Shown here: positions 8,453 to 16,265 of the stretch, one piece after another
Layout of the letters: each line of letters begins with the position of its first letter
Position numbering within the stretch: position 1 is the first letter of the stretch
NCBI RefSeq assembly: GCF_023516555.1
Contig: NZ_JAMGBD010000001.1
Span: 1,116,001 to 1,180,000, forward strand
Direction: 5' to 3'
From: Sphingomonas alba
GTDB lineage: Bacteria > Pseudomonadota > Alphaproteobacteria > Sphingomonadales > Sphingomonadaceae
DNA: 64,000 nt
Program-made: the position numbers and the translations under genes
The notes under the pieces: generated by a model
Databases searched by the model: none
Seen by the model: the letters and a program-made list of their open reading frames with translations, nothing else
Told to the model about the DNA's origin: nothing

Positions 8453-9196
8453 ATGTCCCGGCGCAAGAAATCGCACCAGAGCCACGGCAGTCCGAACCGT
8501 CCCCGATTCTGGGGAAAACATGCGGTCGCCGCCGCGCTCTACAATCCCGACCGCAGGGTGGTTCGCGCCTGGGCGACGCGGGAGGCAGCCGGCTTCATGC
8601 AATTTCCGGACAGCGTCCCCGTGACGTTGGCGGACGTCGCCGACCTGGGCCGACTGGTGCCGCACGATGCGCCGCATCAGGGGGTCGTGATCGAGGCCGA
8701 GCCGCTGGAGGATATGTGGCTGGCCGACCTGCTGGCCGAAGCCGGCGAGCGATCGATCCTGCTGGTGCTCGACCAGGTCACCGACCCGCATAATGTCGGC
8801 GCGATTTTACGCTCGGCCGCCGCCTTTGGTGCGCTCGGCATCGTCACGCAGGATCGGCATTCGCCACCGGAGGGAGGGGTTATCGCCAAGGCGGCGTCGG
8901 GCGCACTGGAGCGAGTGCCCTGGGTGCGGGTTGTGAATCTCGCGCGTGCCCTGGAAGAGATGGCCGAGGCGGGCTTCTGGCGCATCGGCCTTGCAGGCGA
9001 TGCGAAGACCGACTTGAAGGACGCGCTGGGACCGCCGCGGGTCGCACTGGTGCTGGGGGCGGAAGGTCCGGGCATGCGTTCGAATACCCGTGAGCATTGC
9101 GACGCGCTTGCGCGGCTGCCGATTACGGATGCGGTCGAGAGTCTGAACGTTTCCAACGCCGCCGCCATTTCGCTCTACGCGGCGAGTATCGCCTGA
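8453..9196 (+). CDS. rlmB: 23S rRNA 2'-O-methyltransferase RlmB (SpoU/TrmH family)
   Basis: This S-adenosylmethionine-dependent enzyme is expected to methylate a ribose in 23S rRNA (the G2251 position in E. coli numbering). The 247-residue sequence shows the basic N terminus and WGKHAV segment of the RlmB substrate-binding domain. It is followed by the three SPOUT motifs: DPHNVGAILRSA, VLGAEGPGM and ESLNVSNAAAISLY. The stop codon overlaps the start of the downstream glycosylase as TGATG. The specific target is inferred from the family; a tRNA target is less likely given the N-terminal domain. Confidence 0.88.
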   Translation: MSRRKKSHQSHGSPNRPRFWGKHAVAAALYNPDRRVVRAWATREAAGFMQFPDSVPVTLADVADLGRLVPHDAPHQGVVIEAEPLEDMWLADLLAEAGERSILLVLDQVTDPHNVGAILRSAAAFGALGIVTQDRHSPPEGGVIAKAASGALERVPWVRVVNLARALEEMAEAGFWRIGLAGDAKTDLKDALGPPRVALVLGAEGPGMRSNTREHCDALARLPITDAVESLNVSNAAAISLYAASIA

Positions 9197-9813
9197 TGGT
9201 CCGCACGGTGAATTCCATCAATGCGGCGGTCGATGAGCTGGCGCGGCGTGAAAAGGCCTTTGCCAAGGTCTTGGAAAAGCACGGCCGGCCTGAGCCGCGA
9301 GTCAGCGAACCCGGCGCGACGACCCTGCTGCGAACGATTGTCGGCCAGCAGGTCAGCGTCGCCGCCGCGCGGTCAATGTGGGCCAAGTTGGAGGCGGGTT
9401 ATGGCTCCCCGCCCGACCTCTCCAAGATCCTGAAAGCGACGGACGAGGAACTGCGCGTGGCAGGCCTGTCGCGGCAGAAGGCGGGCTATGCGCGCAGCCT
9501 TGCCGGCCTCGTGCTGTCGGGTGAGCTCGACCTCGGCAAGCTGCCGGTCGACGATGAGGAGGCCATCGAGCTCCTCACCAAGATCAAGGGCATCGGCCGC
9601 TGGTCGGCGGAGATTTACCTGCTGTTCGCGGAAGGGCGGACGGACGTCTGGCCGGCGGGGGACCTCGCCGTCCAAATTGAGATTGGCAAGCTGCTCGGCC
9701 TCGAAGGCAAGCCGAGCGAGAAGCAATTGCGCGAGCTTGCGGATAAGTGGCGGCCGCATCGCGGCGCCGTCGCCGTGCTCGCCTGGCACAGCTACAATTC
9801 GCAGGTCCTGTAA
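9196..9813 (+). CDS. DNA-3-methyladenine glycosylase II-like (AlkA, HhH-GPD family)
   Basis: This 205-residue base-excision repair enzyme should remove alkylated purines from DNA. The helix-hairpin-helix is visible as TKIKGIGRWSAEIYLLF. The catalytic aspartate lies 21 residues or so later in VWPAGDLAVQ, the standard HhH-GPD arrangement. It lacks the extra N-terminal domain of E. coli AlkA, like many compact bacterial versions. The ATG at 9196 overlaps the rlmB stop and begins MVRTVNSINAAVDEL; the frame continues upstream inside rlmB but with shadow-like composition. It abuts a convergent gene at 9814. Confidence 0.85.
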   Translation: MVRTVNSINAAVDELARREKAFAKVLEKHGRPEPRVSEPGATTLLRTIVGQQVSVAAARSMWAKLEAGYGSPPDLSKILKATDEELRVAGLSRQKAGYARSLAGLVLSGELDLGKLPVDDEEAIELLTKIKGIGRWSAEIYLLFAEGRTDVWPAGDLAVQIEIGKLLGLEGKPSEKQLRELADKWRPHRGAVAVLAWHSYNSQVL

Positions 9814-11058
9814 CTAGCTGCGAATGCCCTTTTCGTAGCGGCGGGCGGCGAGCGCCTTCCAGCCGCGCTTCCCCTGATCGAGACGGAGCGGCGACAGCCG
9901 CGCGCCGTCATTGGCGGCCTTGCCTCCAACCAGGAAGCTCGCGGCGCTCTGCCCCTCGCCGCTCGACCAGCGATAGCGCGAATTCAGCGCGACCATGGGC
10001 ATGAACAATTTGCGGCCCTCGACTTCATATTCGCGCACCGACGCTCGCGGAAGGCGGACGGCGCTCTTGAGCGTGATGCGCGCCATGGGCGCCACCGCCG
10101 GGATCTTGTCCCGAACCTGCGACGGCGCGGTGTAGAATTCGCCCAGCTGCGCGTCCTGCTGGTCACCGGCGTTGATCATACAGGCCTCGACGGCGACGTC
10201 GCGAGCCGGAGCGCTTCCCGAATTGAAGATGGTGACATCGAAGGCGATGGCCGCATGGTCTTCGGTCAGGGTCGCCTGGCTGGGCTCAAGCTCCAGCTCG
10301 ATCCATGGACGAAGGCTGGAGGCCACAACGCCAGCAGGTACTGCTGGCTCGGCGCTGCGTAGGCTGGAGGTGACGACGCCTGAAGGCACCGGAGGCGCCT
10401 GGGGCTCGGGCCGGCGGACAAGCGGCTCCTCAGCCCGGCGCGGCGCTGCAACCGGAGCCGAAGCAGGTTCGGGAGTTGCCTCGAAGTAATCGGATACCCC
10501 GGCTGCCTCGTAACGGCGGCCGCGACGCTGCAGCCCGAAATAGACGGCAGCGCCGGCGGCGAGCAGGAGGATCGCCGCAATCCACGGCAAGGGCGAGAAA
10601 TCTGACGAGGCCTGAGCAGGCAGCGCGACAACTACGGGCGCCACTGCGGCGGGCGCCGTAATGGGCCGCGTTGCCGCCGGTGCTGGCGCGTTGGTCCCAC
10701 CCGGGATGGGATCGATCACGCTGCTCGGCTGGGCCTGAATGGGGCGCGGTTCGCTTGTGGCTGCCCGGACCTGAGCGGGCCGCTCCACAACTGATGTGGC
10801 CGGCGCAGCCGTCCGCGTTGCGGGCTCGCGGGGCGGAGCGGCAGCCGGTTGCTGCTCGGCAGGCTGCGGCTGCGCTTCGCGCGTGACCGTGCCGCTGAGG
10901 CTGAAATTGGATAGCTCGCGCGGGCCAATGTCAGCCGCGGGCTGGGTAGCGGCCGGGGCGGCCGACGTGGAATTGTCCTGAGCAAGCACTGGCGAGCTGG
11001 CGATCAGCAATGCCGCCAGCCCGCAATGTCCAACCAAACCCCTGAACTTATTCACCAA
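9814..11058 (-). CDS. Pro/Ala-rich single-span membrane protein, unknown function
   Basis: The 414-residue protein has a signal peptide ending about residue 26 (SSPVLAQ). A low-complexity Pro/Ala/Gln-rich stretch follows to about 150, then one membrane span (PLPWIAAILLLAAGAAVYF) and a C-terminal domain from about 240 that looks beta-rich. A 16-residue repeat occurs just before that domain: PSGVVTSSLR is followed by PAGVVASSLR, which shows in the DNA as a 48-base repeat at about 10313 and 10361. No enzyme motif is visible. It converges tail to tail with the glycosylase gene with no gap. Confidence 0.75.
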   Translation of the reverse strand: MVNKFRGLVGHCGLAALLIASSPVLAQDNSTSAAPAATQPAADIGPRELSNFSLSGTVTREAQPQPAEQQPAAAPPREPATRTAAPATSVVERPAQVRAATSEPRPIQAQPSSVIDPIPGGTNAPAPAATRPITAPAAVAPVVVALPAQASSDFSPLPWIAAILLLAAGAAVYFGLQRRGRRYEAAGVSDYFEATPEPASAPVAAPRRAEEPLVRRPEPQAPPVPSGVVTSSLRSAEPAVPAGVVASSLRPWIELELEPSQATLTEDHAAIAFDVTIFNSGSAPARDVAVEACMINAGDQQDAQLGEFYTAPSQVRDKIPAVAPMARITLKSAVRLPRASVREYEVEGRKLFMPMVALNSRYRWSSGEGQSAASFLVGGKAANDGARLSPLRLDQGKRGWKALAARRYEKGIRS

Positions 11059-11129
11059 AATCCGAATCCCCGTCGCCGCTGAAACGCGCCTTTGGCCCGC
11101 ATCGTGCCGCGCTTCAAGGCTTCGGCACG

Positions 11130-11831
11130 CTAGGCCGCGTCGACCAGCACCAATTCCGCGTCGTCCTCCGCCTCGATCCGCAGTCCGGTTTCGCCCTTGA
11201 TGGCGATTCCGTCGCGCGGACCGGCGGCGACGCCGTTCACCCGGACCCGCCCGCTCGGCACCAGGTAAAGGTGGCGATCAGGGTCGGCCGCGAGCTCGAT
11301 CGCGTGACCGGCTTTCACCGTTGCACCAAGTACCCTTGCGTCGGCATGAATGGTCAGCGCGCCGTCGTCCGGATTGCCGCTGGCCAGCACCTGGAATTGG
11401 CCCTCGCGCTCCTCTTTCGGGAAAGGCATGGCGCCCCAGCCCGGCTGGACTCCCCGCTCGTCGGTTTCAACCCAAATCTGGAACAAGGTCGTCGCCTCGT
11501 CCTCGAGGTTATACTCGGCATGGACGACGCCCGAACCGGCGCTCATTACCTGGACGTCGCCGGCGCCGGTACGGCCCTTGTTCCCCATCGAATCCTGATG
11601 CGTGATCGCGCCGGTCCGGACGTAGGTGATGATTTCCATGTCGCGGTGGGGGTGCGGCGGAAAACCGGACTGGGCGGCGATCTGGTCGTCGTTCCAGACG
11701 CGAATCCGGCCCCATCCCATGCGGGACGGGTCGTGGTAATTCGCGAAGCTGAAGTGGTGGCGGGCATTGAGCCAGCCGTGGTCGGCGTGACCGAGCGAAT
11801 TGAATGGGCGGATATCGATCATGGCACCCAA
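11130..11831 (-). CDS. Pirin family protein
   Basis: Pirins are bicupin metalloproteins; some bacterial members have quercetin 2,3-dioxygenase activity. This 233-residue protein has the conserved metal site in the N-terminal cupin: PPHPHRDMEIITY supplies two histidines, ITHQDS the third and VVHAEYN the glutamate. The C-terminal cupin lacks obvious ligands, as in E. coli YhhW. It lies 29 bases downstream of the carbonic anhydrase-like gene on the same strand and may be co-transcribed with it. A start four codons in (MIDIRPF) is equally plausible. Confidence 0.87.
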   Translation of the reverse strand: MGAMIDIRPFNSLGHADHGWLNARHHFSFANYHDPSRMGWGRIRVWNDDQIAAQSGFPPHPHRDMEIITYVRTGAITHQDSMGNKGRTGAGDVQVMSAGSGVVHAEYNLEDEATTLFQIWVETDERGVQPGWGAMPFPKEEREGQFQVLASGNPDDGALTIHADARVLGATVKAGHAIELAADPDRHLYLVPSGRVRVNGVAAGPRDGIAIKGETGLRIEAEDDAELVLVDAA

Positions 11832-11860
11832 TTTGGCCGAGTGCCGCCTGCCTTCAAGTG

Positions 11861-12385
11861 TCAGCCATGTAACCTGAGTGCAGCGGCGTAATGAGCGGCC
11901 TTCTCAGCATAGTGAGCCGCGGATAGCTCCAACGCGGACTTTTCCAAATCCGTAAGTGGGCGAAGCGCCCGGGCTGGCGAGCCGACGATCAGCATTCCCG
12001 GCTCAAACACCTTGCCCTCGGTCACGAGCGCACCGGCGCCGACCAGGCATTTGTCGCCGATGACCGCGCCGTTGAGGATACGGGCGCCCATTCCGACCAG
12101 CGCGAGGTCGCCAATTGTGCAGCCGTGCAGGATTGCCTGGTGGCCGACAGTGACCCGCTTGCCTATGGTCAGTGGCGCGCCCGGGTCGCTGTGACCGACG
12201 GCGCCGTCCTGGATATTGCTTTCATCGCCGACGATGATCGGCGTGTTGTCGGCCCGGATGACGGCACCGAACCAGACGCTGGCGCCAGCTCCGAGACGGA
12301 CATCGCCGATCAGGTCCGCGGACGGCGCGGCCCAGGACCCTTCACCAAGCGATGGCGTGAGATCGTCAAGAGCGTAGAGTGGCAT
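11861..12385 (-). CDS. Gamma carbonic anhydrase-like hexapeptide-repeat protein
   Basis: The 174-residue sequence is a left-handed beta-helix of hexapeptide repeats (for example [18 protein letters not shown]) with the three metal-ligand histidines of the gamma carbonic anhydrase/PaaY/YrdA group in [18 protein letters not shown]. It ends with the usual alpha-helical tail. Members are trimers binding zinc or iron; many have weak or unproven hydratase activity, so only the fold and the metal site are certain. A divergent gap of about 100 bases separates it from the PilZ gene. Confidence 0.87.
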   Translation of the reverse strand: MPLYALDDLTPSLGEGSWAAPSADLIGDVRLGAGASVWFGAVIRADNTPIIVGDESNIQDGAVGHSDPGAPLTIGKRVTVGHQAILHGCTIGDLALVGMGARILNGAVIGDKCLVGAGALVTEGKVFEPGMLIVGSPARALRPLTDLEKSALELSAAHYAEKAAHYAAALRLHG

Positions 12386-12489
12386 GGCGCAGCCTTAGCA
12401 AGCTGTCCCATCGCCGGACAGACCGGACTCGCGCGTCGACCGCTTGCGGGGCGGCAATGTAAAGACGGCGCACCAAGCGGAGTGGAATC

Positions 12490-12798
12490 ATGGCTGGGGA
12501 ACAGGAACGACGGCGCGATGAGCGGCTGTCGCTCGACGCGGATGTAGAATTCCGCCGCAAGCGCGAGGCGCATTACACCGTCCGAATGCAGGACCTGACG
12601 CCGCACGGCTGCAAGATCGCGCCGCCGGAAAGAGTCGATGCGGGCGAGATGGTCTGGGTCCAACTGCCCAGCCTTCATTCCATTGTCTCACGTGTGAAAT
12701 GGACAACCGGGTGGCAATCCGGCGTGGAGTTCGAACAGCCCATGCATCCGGCCGTGTTCGATATGCTCGCGGCAAGGCTGGCGCCCGTCGAGGCTTAG
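12490..12798 (+). CDS. PilZ domain protein (probable cyclic di-GMP receptor)
   Basis: The 102-residue product is a stand-alone PilZ domain. The c-di-GMP-binding elements are present: R8xxxR12 in the ERRRDER segment and DLTPHG in place of the consensus D/NxSxxG, with Thr replacing Ser. A GCGGAG ribosome binding site precedes the ATG. Single-domain PilZ proteins usually act as adaptors for motility or surface functions. Nothing in the neighbourhood identifies the target. The Thr substitution could affect affinity. Confidence 0.85.
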   Translation: MAGEQERRRDERLSLDADVEFRRKREAHYTVRMQDLTPHGCKIAPPERVDAGEMVWVQLPSLHSIVSRVKWTTGWQSGVEFEQPMHPAVFDMLAARLAPVEA

Positions 12799-12814
12799 GC
12801 GCTAGGTCGGCCCG

Positions 12815-13804
12815 ATGGCCGACTCCAGCAACGCATTCGCGATCCGATTTCACGAGACGGGCGGGCCCGAGGTCCTGGCCGTCGAGCCGATTCATGTTGG
12901 TGATCCAGGCCCTGGCGAAGTCCGGATCCGCCACAAAGCTGTCGGCCTCAATTTCATCGACACCTATTTCAGGACCGGCCTCTATCCCGTCGAATTGCCC
13001 GGAGGGCTCGGCAATGAAGCCGCCGGCGTTGTCGAGGCAGTCGGCGCCGACGTCACCGGATTCATGGCCGGTGACCGTGTCGGTTATTTCAGCGGGCCGG
13101 TCGGCGCCTATGCGACACACCGCCTCGTCAGGGCGGACTTGCTGGTGAAGCTGCCTGACGGGATCTCCAGCGAACAGGCTGCGGCCGCGATGTTGAAGGG
13201 CTGCACCGCCGAATATCTCATCGAACGCTGCGCCAAGGTTGAACCCGGTCAATGGGTGCTGGTCCACGCCGCGGCCGGCGGTGTCGGCTCCATCGCCGTA
13301 CAATGGCTGAAGGCCATCGGCGCCAAGGTCATCGCCCACAGCGGCAGCGCCGCCAAGGCGGAGCTAGCGACCGGACTGGGTGCGGATATCTCCTTGCACT
13401 GCCCGATGGATGAGCTTGCGGCGAAGGTCCGCGAAGCGACCGGGGGCGAAGGCGTGCCAGTCGTGCTCGACGGCGTCGGCGAAGCAAGCTGGGAGGCATC
13501 GCTTGCGTCGCTCGCGAGGCGCGGCCTGATGGTCACTTATGGCAATGCGTCGGGGCCGGTTCCCGCCTTCGCACCGCTGGAGCTCAGCCGCCGCGGCTCG
13601 CTGTTCGTTACGCGGCCGACCTTGTTCGATTATTGCGCGACGCCTGCCGAAATGCGGTCTTCAGCAGCCCGCTTGTTCGAAATGATGCTGTCTGGCAGTG
13701 TCGAGGTGCAGATCGGTTCGCGCTATCCACTGGCCGACGCCGCCGAGGCCCACCGGGCATTGGAATCGCGGGCGACGACCGGTTCGACGATTCTGATGGC
13801 CTAA
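12815..13804 (+). CDS. NADPH:quinone reductase-like medium-chain dehydrogenase
   Basis: The 329-residue protein belongs to the zinc-independent quinone oxidoreductase branch of the MDR superfamily. An N-terminal GroES-like domain carries GLNFIDTYFRTGLYP, the QOR signature. A Rossmann fold follows, with HAAAGGVGSIAVQWLKAIGA around residues 148-167. No catalytic zinc cysteines are seen. It should reduce quinones or activated alkenes with NADPH; the natural substrate is unknown. It is the last backbone gene before the tRNA-Leu island, whose outer repeat begins 30 bases after its stop. Confidence 0.88.
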   Translation: MADSSNAFAIRFHETGGPEVLAVEPIHVGDPGPGEVRIRHKAVGLNFIDTYFRTGLYPVELPGGLGNEAAGVVEAVGADVTGFMAGDRVGYFSGPVGAYATHRLVRADLLVKLPDGISSEQAAAAMLKGCTAEYLIERCAKVEPGQWVLVHAAAGGVGSIAVQWLKAIGAKVIAHSGSAAKAELATGLGADISLHCPMDELAAKVREATGGEGVPVVLDGVGEASWEASLASLARRGLMVTYGNASGPVPAFAPLELSRRGSLFVTRPTLFDYCATPAEMRSSAARLFEMMLSGSVEVQIGSRYPLADAAEAHRALESRATTGSTILMA

Positions 13805-13834
13805 GCTGTTGCTGGCCCCCCGCTTTGAGCGAGA

Positions 13835-13852
13835 ATGGTGCCCAGGAGAGGA
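13835..13852. repeat. Island attachment site, left copy (displaced tRNA-Leu 3' end)
   Basis: The 18-mer ATGGTGCCCAGGAGAGGA is identical to 20886-20903, where it forms the 3' end of the tRNA-Leu gene including the encoded CCA. The bases just outside differ (A at 13834, G at 20885). This is the direct repeat expected from integration by a tyrosine recombinase into a tRNA 3' end. Confidence 0.9.
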
Positions 13853-13915
13853 ATGGACCCCTCGACCCCAAAAACGGCGGATTCAAGCCAACCACGGCAC
13901 GACCGACCCGCACGA

Positions 13916-13936
13916 TTGTAGCGCCCTTTTGTAGCG
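13916..13936 (+). repeat. Candidate integrase arm-type sites, left end
   Basis: TTGTAGCG occurs twice with a 13-base period, at 13916 and 13929, about 65-80 bases inside the left attachment repeat. The same octamer recurs at 20814 near the right end, with a variant (TTGTAGTTCG) at 20841. Short direct repeats at this distance from the core are the usual layout of integrase arm-binding sites. No binding data exist, so this is inference. Confidence 0.45.
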
Positions 13937-13941
13937 TGTCG

Positions 13942-14604
13942 TCAAGGGATGCGAAACGTTATCCGCCTCTGGTTTTCGCCGCCGCACGCTACGCACGCGC
14001 CCTTCACAAGCTGGGGATCATCTTGCAGGTCGCGCAACAGCTTTGGAGAGGAAGGCAGCGCAAGGAAAGCGGACACTGACACGGCGGCACGTTCACCGCA
14101 CGCGCAACAAACGACCTCAACCTCAATTCCGTCCTGCTCAGCCTGTTCAAGAGTGAACTGTCGCAGCCATTTTTTGGGCAAGTCCTCTTTGGTGATGGGA
14201 GGCCCCGCCTTGTTTTGCAAAGTTGTCTGATTGGCGATGTCATAGCCCCGCGTCCGACACAGGCGGGCATAGTTGGTCTCCGAGAGCAACGATTGGAGGC
14301 GCGTCGGCTGGCGATCCAGCACCTCAAAGTTCGGCACAACTCCAGCATGTAGCAGCTCTTTCAGCCGGTATTTGATTCCCTTCCCCTTTCGGGCGAGCTT
14401 CTCGGACTTGCGCAGATGGTTTCGCACCCGCTGCCCGAACTCGTCCGTTTGGCCGACATAGACAGGCCAACCAGCAGGGTTACCTCGCAAGTCGGGACGC
14501 CGTGGGTCCCGCATCAGGTAGGTTATCCACGTTCCTTCCTGGTTCGCCGCCTGGGCCAAGGCAATCTGGCGCTCTATCGCCGCGTTGACCTCCTTGCCGC
14601 CCAT
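13942..14604 (-). CDS. GIY-YIG-like nuclease with C-terminal zinc ribbon
   Basis: The 220-residue protein has an N-terminal region with the layout of the GIY-YIG nuclease fold: a first strand WITYLMRDP (26-34), VYVGQT (48-53) in place of YIG, an Arg/His helix QRVRNHLRK (R59, H63), and SETNYARL with Glu109 at the metal-binding glutamate position, followed by GYDIANQT. The C terminus has two CxxC pairs, C166/C169 and C204/C207, forming a zinc ribbon likely to bind DNA or RNA. It is the second gene of an operon, 5 bases after the ExoI-like gene. GIY is replaced by TYL, so catalytic activity is probable but unproved. The target is unknown. Confidence 0.65.
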   Translation of the reverse strand: MGGKEVNAAIERQIALAQAANQEGTWITYLMRDPRRPDLRGNPAGWPVYVGQTDEFGQRVRNHLRKSEKLARKGKGIKYRLKELLHAGVVPNFEVLDRQPTRLQSLLSETNYARLCRTRGYDIANQTTLQNKAGPPITKEDLPKKWLRQFTLEQAEQDGIEVEVVCCACGERAAVSVSAFLALPSSPKLLRDLQDDPQLVKGACVACGGENQRRITFRIP

Positions 14605-14609
14605 GACGG

Positions 14610-16010
14610 TTAGCTACCCGCCAGTAGAGCGGATGCCTGCTGGAGCTTTTGGGCGACATATTCACGGTAGCTGCGCAACATATCCGCGTGGGCCGCTTCG
14701 CCTTCTGCCTGCATCTTGGCGGCTTCTTCGTCAGCCGCTGCCAGGGTGAGGAAAGGGGCCTTTTCACAACCGTGTCCAAGCAGCCTCATGGCGACGAGCC
14801 GCGCCCGCTCCGTCCGCATTTCAGAGGGCAGGCTTTCTGGGCAATGCGAATAGATCAGGCGCATAGCCAATGCGCGGAACCTAGCGTCTTGAATCTGCAC
14901 GGCGATGGCAAAACGGTCGCACCAAGGTGCCGCATGAAAACGCAACATGGCAGCATTGTCTGAAGGCGATGCGAACCCGTTGTAGATTTGTTCCTCAACG
15001 TGGTCACTGGGATCGTATGTCTTGCCTGGGGTCAGAGCGATTATCCGAGCAACCAGATCAGGCCGAGACGCGAGAAAGGCCGCACGCTCGGCGAGCGTGG
15101 CATAGGCAATCCCGTCAAATGGTTGCCCGGCCCAGCCAGCTACCAATGGAGCCTTATTCGGCTTGATTGTGCGCAAGGGACTGGTTTTTCGTCGGAGCCA
15201 CACCCCTAGCTGTTCGTCATCTAGACCAACGAGCTGACTCGGATCGACGGTGAGGTCATACGCCAGCACTGCCCCCATACCGTTTAACTGGTTACCCAAC
15301 GTGGTCAGAACGTGTTCCTTGAGGCCACCTTGGTATGAGTAGCTCCGCGCAACGTAGACCGGATTGTCGTGGATGACTGCCAAGGCACGCGACTTGGACG
15401 CGCAGTGGAGGAGTTGCTCCCAGGCGGCGGGCGCCTTCTCCTTGATCTTGCGACAGATGAAAATTGTCGCCTCCACATCCGCCATAGCGTCGTGAGCGTT
15501 GAGGTGAGGAAAGCCATTTGCTGGCGCGAGCTGGGCCAGCCCATAGACTGGCTTACCCTTCTCGTCTCTCGGCAAGGTTAGGACGTCGCTGGCGAACGCT
15601 TCAACGCACTGCGCCAGTTTCAGAATGTCCGCTCTTTGGTTGCCGTTCGTGTTGGTCAGGTAAGGTGGATGGAGGCAACGGTAGAAGGCCTGCTGCAGGA
15701 GCGGTTCATCATAGCCGATCGTGTTCCAGCCGACGAACGTAGTCGGGCACCAGGCGGCGATACGATCTCGGACCTGGCAGATCATCTCATAGTGGCTGGG
15801 AAGTGCTGGGTCGGTGATCCGCTCGATCGTCATACCCGTTACACGGAGAGCACCCGCTGAAGGGACTGTGTGCTCGTCCAGTCGGCAGCGAATCTCAAAC
15901 CGATCGATCTCGTTTAAGTCGTCGTCAGTTAGGATGGCGCCGAACTGTAGGATTTGGTCAAAGAACTTGTTCTTGCCGGTAGTTTCGGTGTCATAGAAAA
16001 CGAAGCTCAT
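14610..16010 (-). CDS. Exonuclease I (SbcB)-like DEDDh 3'-5' exonuclease
   Basis: The 466-residue protein matches the architecture of exonuclease I, which degrades single-stranded DNA from the 3' end. The DEDDh catalytic set is complete: Asp7 and Glu9 in FYDTETTG, Asp101 in GWNTIGYDEPLL, His173 and Asp178 in NAHDAMADVEAT, the last almost identical to E. coli SbcB. The length is close to the 475 residues of SbcB, so the SH3-like and helical C-terminal regions are probably present, although their sequence is divergent. SbcB is mainly gammaproteobacterial, and this copy sits on an island coupled to a GIY-YIG-like protein. A role in defence, anti-plasmid activity or element processing is inference. 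Confidence 0.82.
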   Translation of the reverse strand: MSFVFYDTETTGKNKFFDQILQFGAILTDDDLNEIDRFEIRCRLDEHTVPSAGALRVTGMTIERITDPALPSHYEMICQVRDRIAAWCPTTFVGWNTIGYDEPLLQQAFYRCLHPPYLTNTNGNQRADILKLAQCVEAFASDVLTLPRDEKGKPVYGLAQLAPANGFPHLNAHDAMADVEATIFICRKIKEKAPAAWEQLLHCASKSRALAVIHDNPVYVARSYSYQGGLKEHVLTTLGNQLNGMGAVLAYDLTVDPSQLVGLDDEQLGVWLRRKTSPLRTIKPNKAPLVAGWAGQPFDGIAYATLAERAAFLASRPDLVARIIALTPGKTYDPSDHVEEQIYNGFASPSDNAAMLRFHAAPWCDRFAIAVQIQDARFRALAMRLIYSHCPESLPSEMRTERARLVAMRLLGHGCEKAPFLTLAAADEEAAKMQAEGEAAHADMLRSYREYVAQKLQQASALLAGS

Positions 16011-16124
16011 CGGAAAACACCCCGCGGCGATTCGGCAAGGTCTATCGTCATTTAATTGACGTTAATGCGCAAGGTTGCACGCTCCCTCTCGCCTTTCGTC
16101 GGACCCAACCAACAACAACAGCCG

Positions 16125-16145
16125 AGGGCCTTTAGCCCTTTTTTT
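16125..16145 (+). terminator. Rho-independent terminator in the exonuclease-recombinase gap
   Basis: AGGGC, loop CTTTA, GCCCT (16125-16139) form a short perfect hairpin followed by a run of seven T residues on the plus strand. It terminates rightward transcription. The genes on its left are on the minus strand, so no annotated gene ends here; see the findings for what it might serve. Confidence 0.6.
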
Positions 16146-16223
16146 GAATCGCCCGAGCCTTGGTAGCTGGGACCCTCATGGGCGAACAAATGGGGCCCAA
16201 TGGCTGCTTGCGTCTCCGTATAA

Positions 16224-16249
16224 AATGGCCTAACGAACGTTACGCCATT
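16224..16249. promoter_or_regulatory. 26-bp palindrome upstream of the serine recombinase (candidate crossover site or operator)
   Basis: The left arm AATGGCCTAACG and right arm CGTTACGCCATT are inverted repeats with one mismatch in 12 positions and a central AA. The length and 2-base centre are those of serine recombinase crossover sites such as hix or res site I. It begins at the end of a TATAAA (16219-16224) and ends 16 bases before the recombinase ATG, so it could also be an autoregulatory operator. Confidence 0.55.
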
Positions 16250-16265
16250 CGATACAGGGGCATCC

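Noticed and set aside
13853-13941. CRISPR-like repeats at the left island end
   Set aside because: Only an octamer repeated twice, with no repeat-spacer periodicity and no cas genes; arm-type sites are a better fit.
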